From NCBI GenBank assembly GCA_963782415.1, contig CAWAJT010000008.1, positions 744,001 through 808,000 on the forward strand: 64,000 nt of DNA, read 5' to 3'. Each line of letters starts with the position of its first letter. Position 1 is the stretch's first letter. Of this stretch, positions 63,969 to 64,000 are shown piece after piece. The notes beneath the pieces are model-generated. The model did no database searches. It saw only the letters and a program-made list of their open reading frames with translations, and was not told the origin of the DNA. Made by a program: the position numbers and the translations under genes. The stretch is from Bog-473 sp963782415 (lineage in GTDB: Bacteria > Actinomycetota > Acidimicrobiia > Acidimicrobiales > RAAP-2).

Positions 63969-64000
63969 GTGGCCCCGAACAGCACCGCACCGGCGAGCGG
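63969..64000 (+). CDS. Start of a divergent gene, cut by window edge (possible regulator)
   Basis: GTG 63969 has GAGGAGG 6-7 nt upstream (63955-63962) and only about ten codons are visible (VAPNSTAPAS). Its position divergent from the oxidase, with a palindrome between, suggests a transcriptional regulator such as TetR, but the product itself is not readable here. Confidence 0.4.
   Translation, partial: MAPNSTAPAS

Noticed and set aside
1..64000. CRISPR arrays, prophage, plasmid replication or conjugation genes
   Set aside because: No regularly spaced repeats, integrase, capsid, Rep or relaxase was seen; only IS110 and IS3 elements.

Overview
The window is GC-rich DNA from a high-GC actinobacterium, most likely a member of the Acidimicrobiia or a close relative (inference). 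The supporting signs are frequent GTG starts, many 4-bp start/stop overlaps, a mycothiol-dependent-type isomerase, an SCO6745-family protein, a DapC close to the mycobacterial type, an HpnA-like (hopanoid) epimerase, and lipid-transfer/thiolase and SCP2 proteins. No phage, plasmid replication or CRISPR locus was seen.

Layout. 1-7 kb: a GlcD-type FAD oxidase cut by the window edge, a UvrD-like helicase, and a flavin monoamine oxidase / SCP2 / amino-acid permease run. 6.3-8.8 kb: two peptidoglycan precursor genes, ddl and murF, read divergently from a 36-bp gap. 8.7-12.8 kb: a three-gene minus-strand operon (sigma-like HTH protein, Thr-rich membrane protein, four-TM LysM-BTAD protein) that looks like an envelope-to-transcription system. 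12.9-23.5 kb: metabolic and envelope genes (phosphotransferase, aldehyde dehydrogenase, MFS transporter, CHAP hydrolase, OafA-type acyltransferase, lipoprotein, inositol monophosphatase, SCO6745 protein), then tRNA-Val(UAC).

23.6-38 kb is the accessory part. It begins at the tRNA 3' end and holds an IS110 element, an IS3 element inserted into a lipoprotein gene, decayed genes, long gene-poor stretches, three VOC proteins, a RibD/DHFR-like reductase, mug, a Tat-exported phosphoesterase, a TMEM175 channel, an SDR, a DUF1214 protein and a ruined Kef-type antiporter. A 16-bp direct repeat occurs at the tRNA 3' end and again at 29.5 kb.

38-64 kb returns to dense, ordinary coding: sulfatase, a coupled class III aminotransferase and HpnA-like epimerase, ettA, an NRDE protein, methyltransferase, Lrp regulator, a lipoprotein with seven C-x5-C repeats, a sphingosine-phosphate-lyase-like enzyme coupled to a maleylpyruvate-isomerase-type protein, SulP, a nuclease-fold protein, a six-gene operon (dapC, phzF-like, Nudix, zinc ribbon, histidine phosphatase, DUF2889), a thiolase-cydD-cydC operon, a dienelactone hydrolase, and a second monoamine oxidase divergent from a gene whose start lies at the window edge, with a palindromic operator between them.

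Seven otherwise well-conserved genes are each split by one single-base indel (near 2430, 4307, 35551, 45235, 51245, 59000 and 62844). Conserved motifs continue in the new frame each time, which points to consensus-sequence errors more than real decay. They are annotated as pseudogene-type entries with that caveat.
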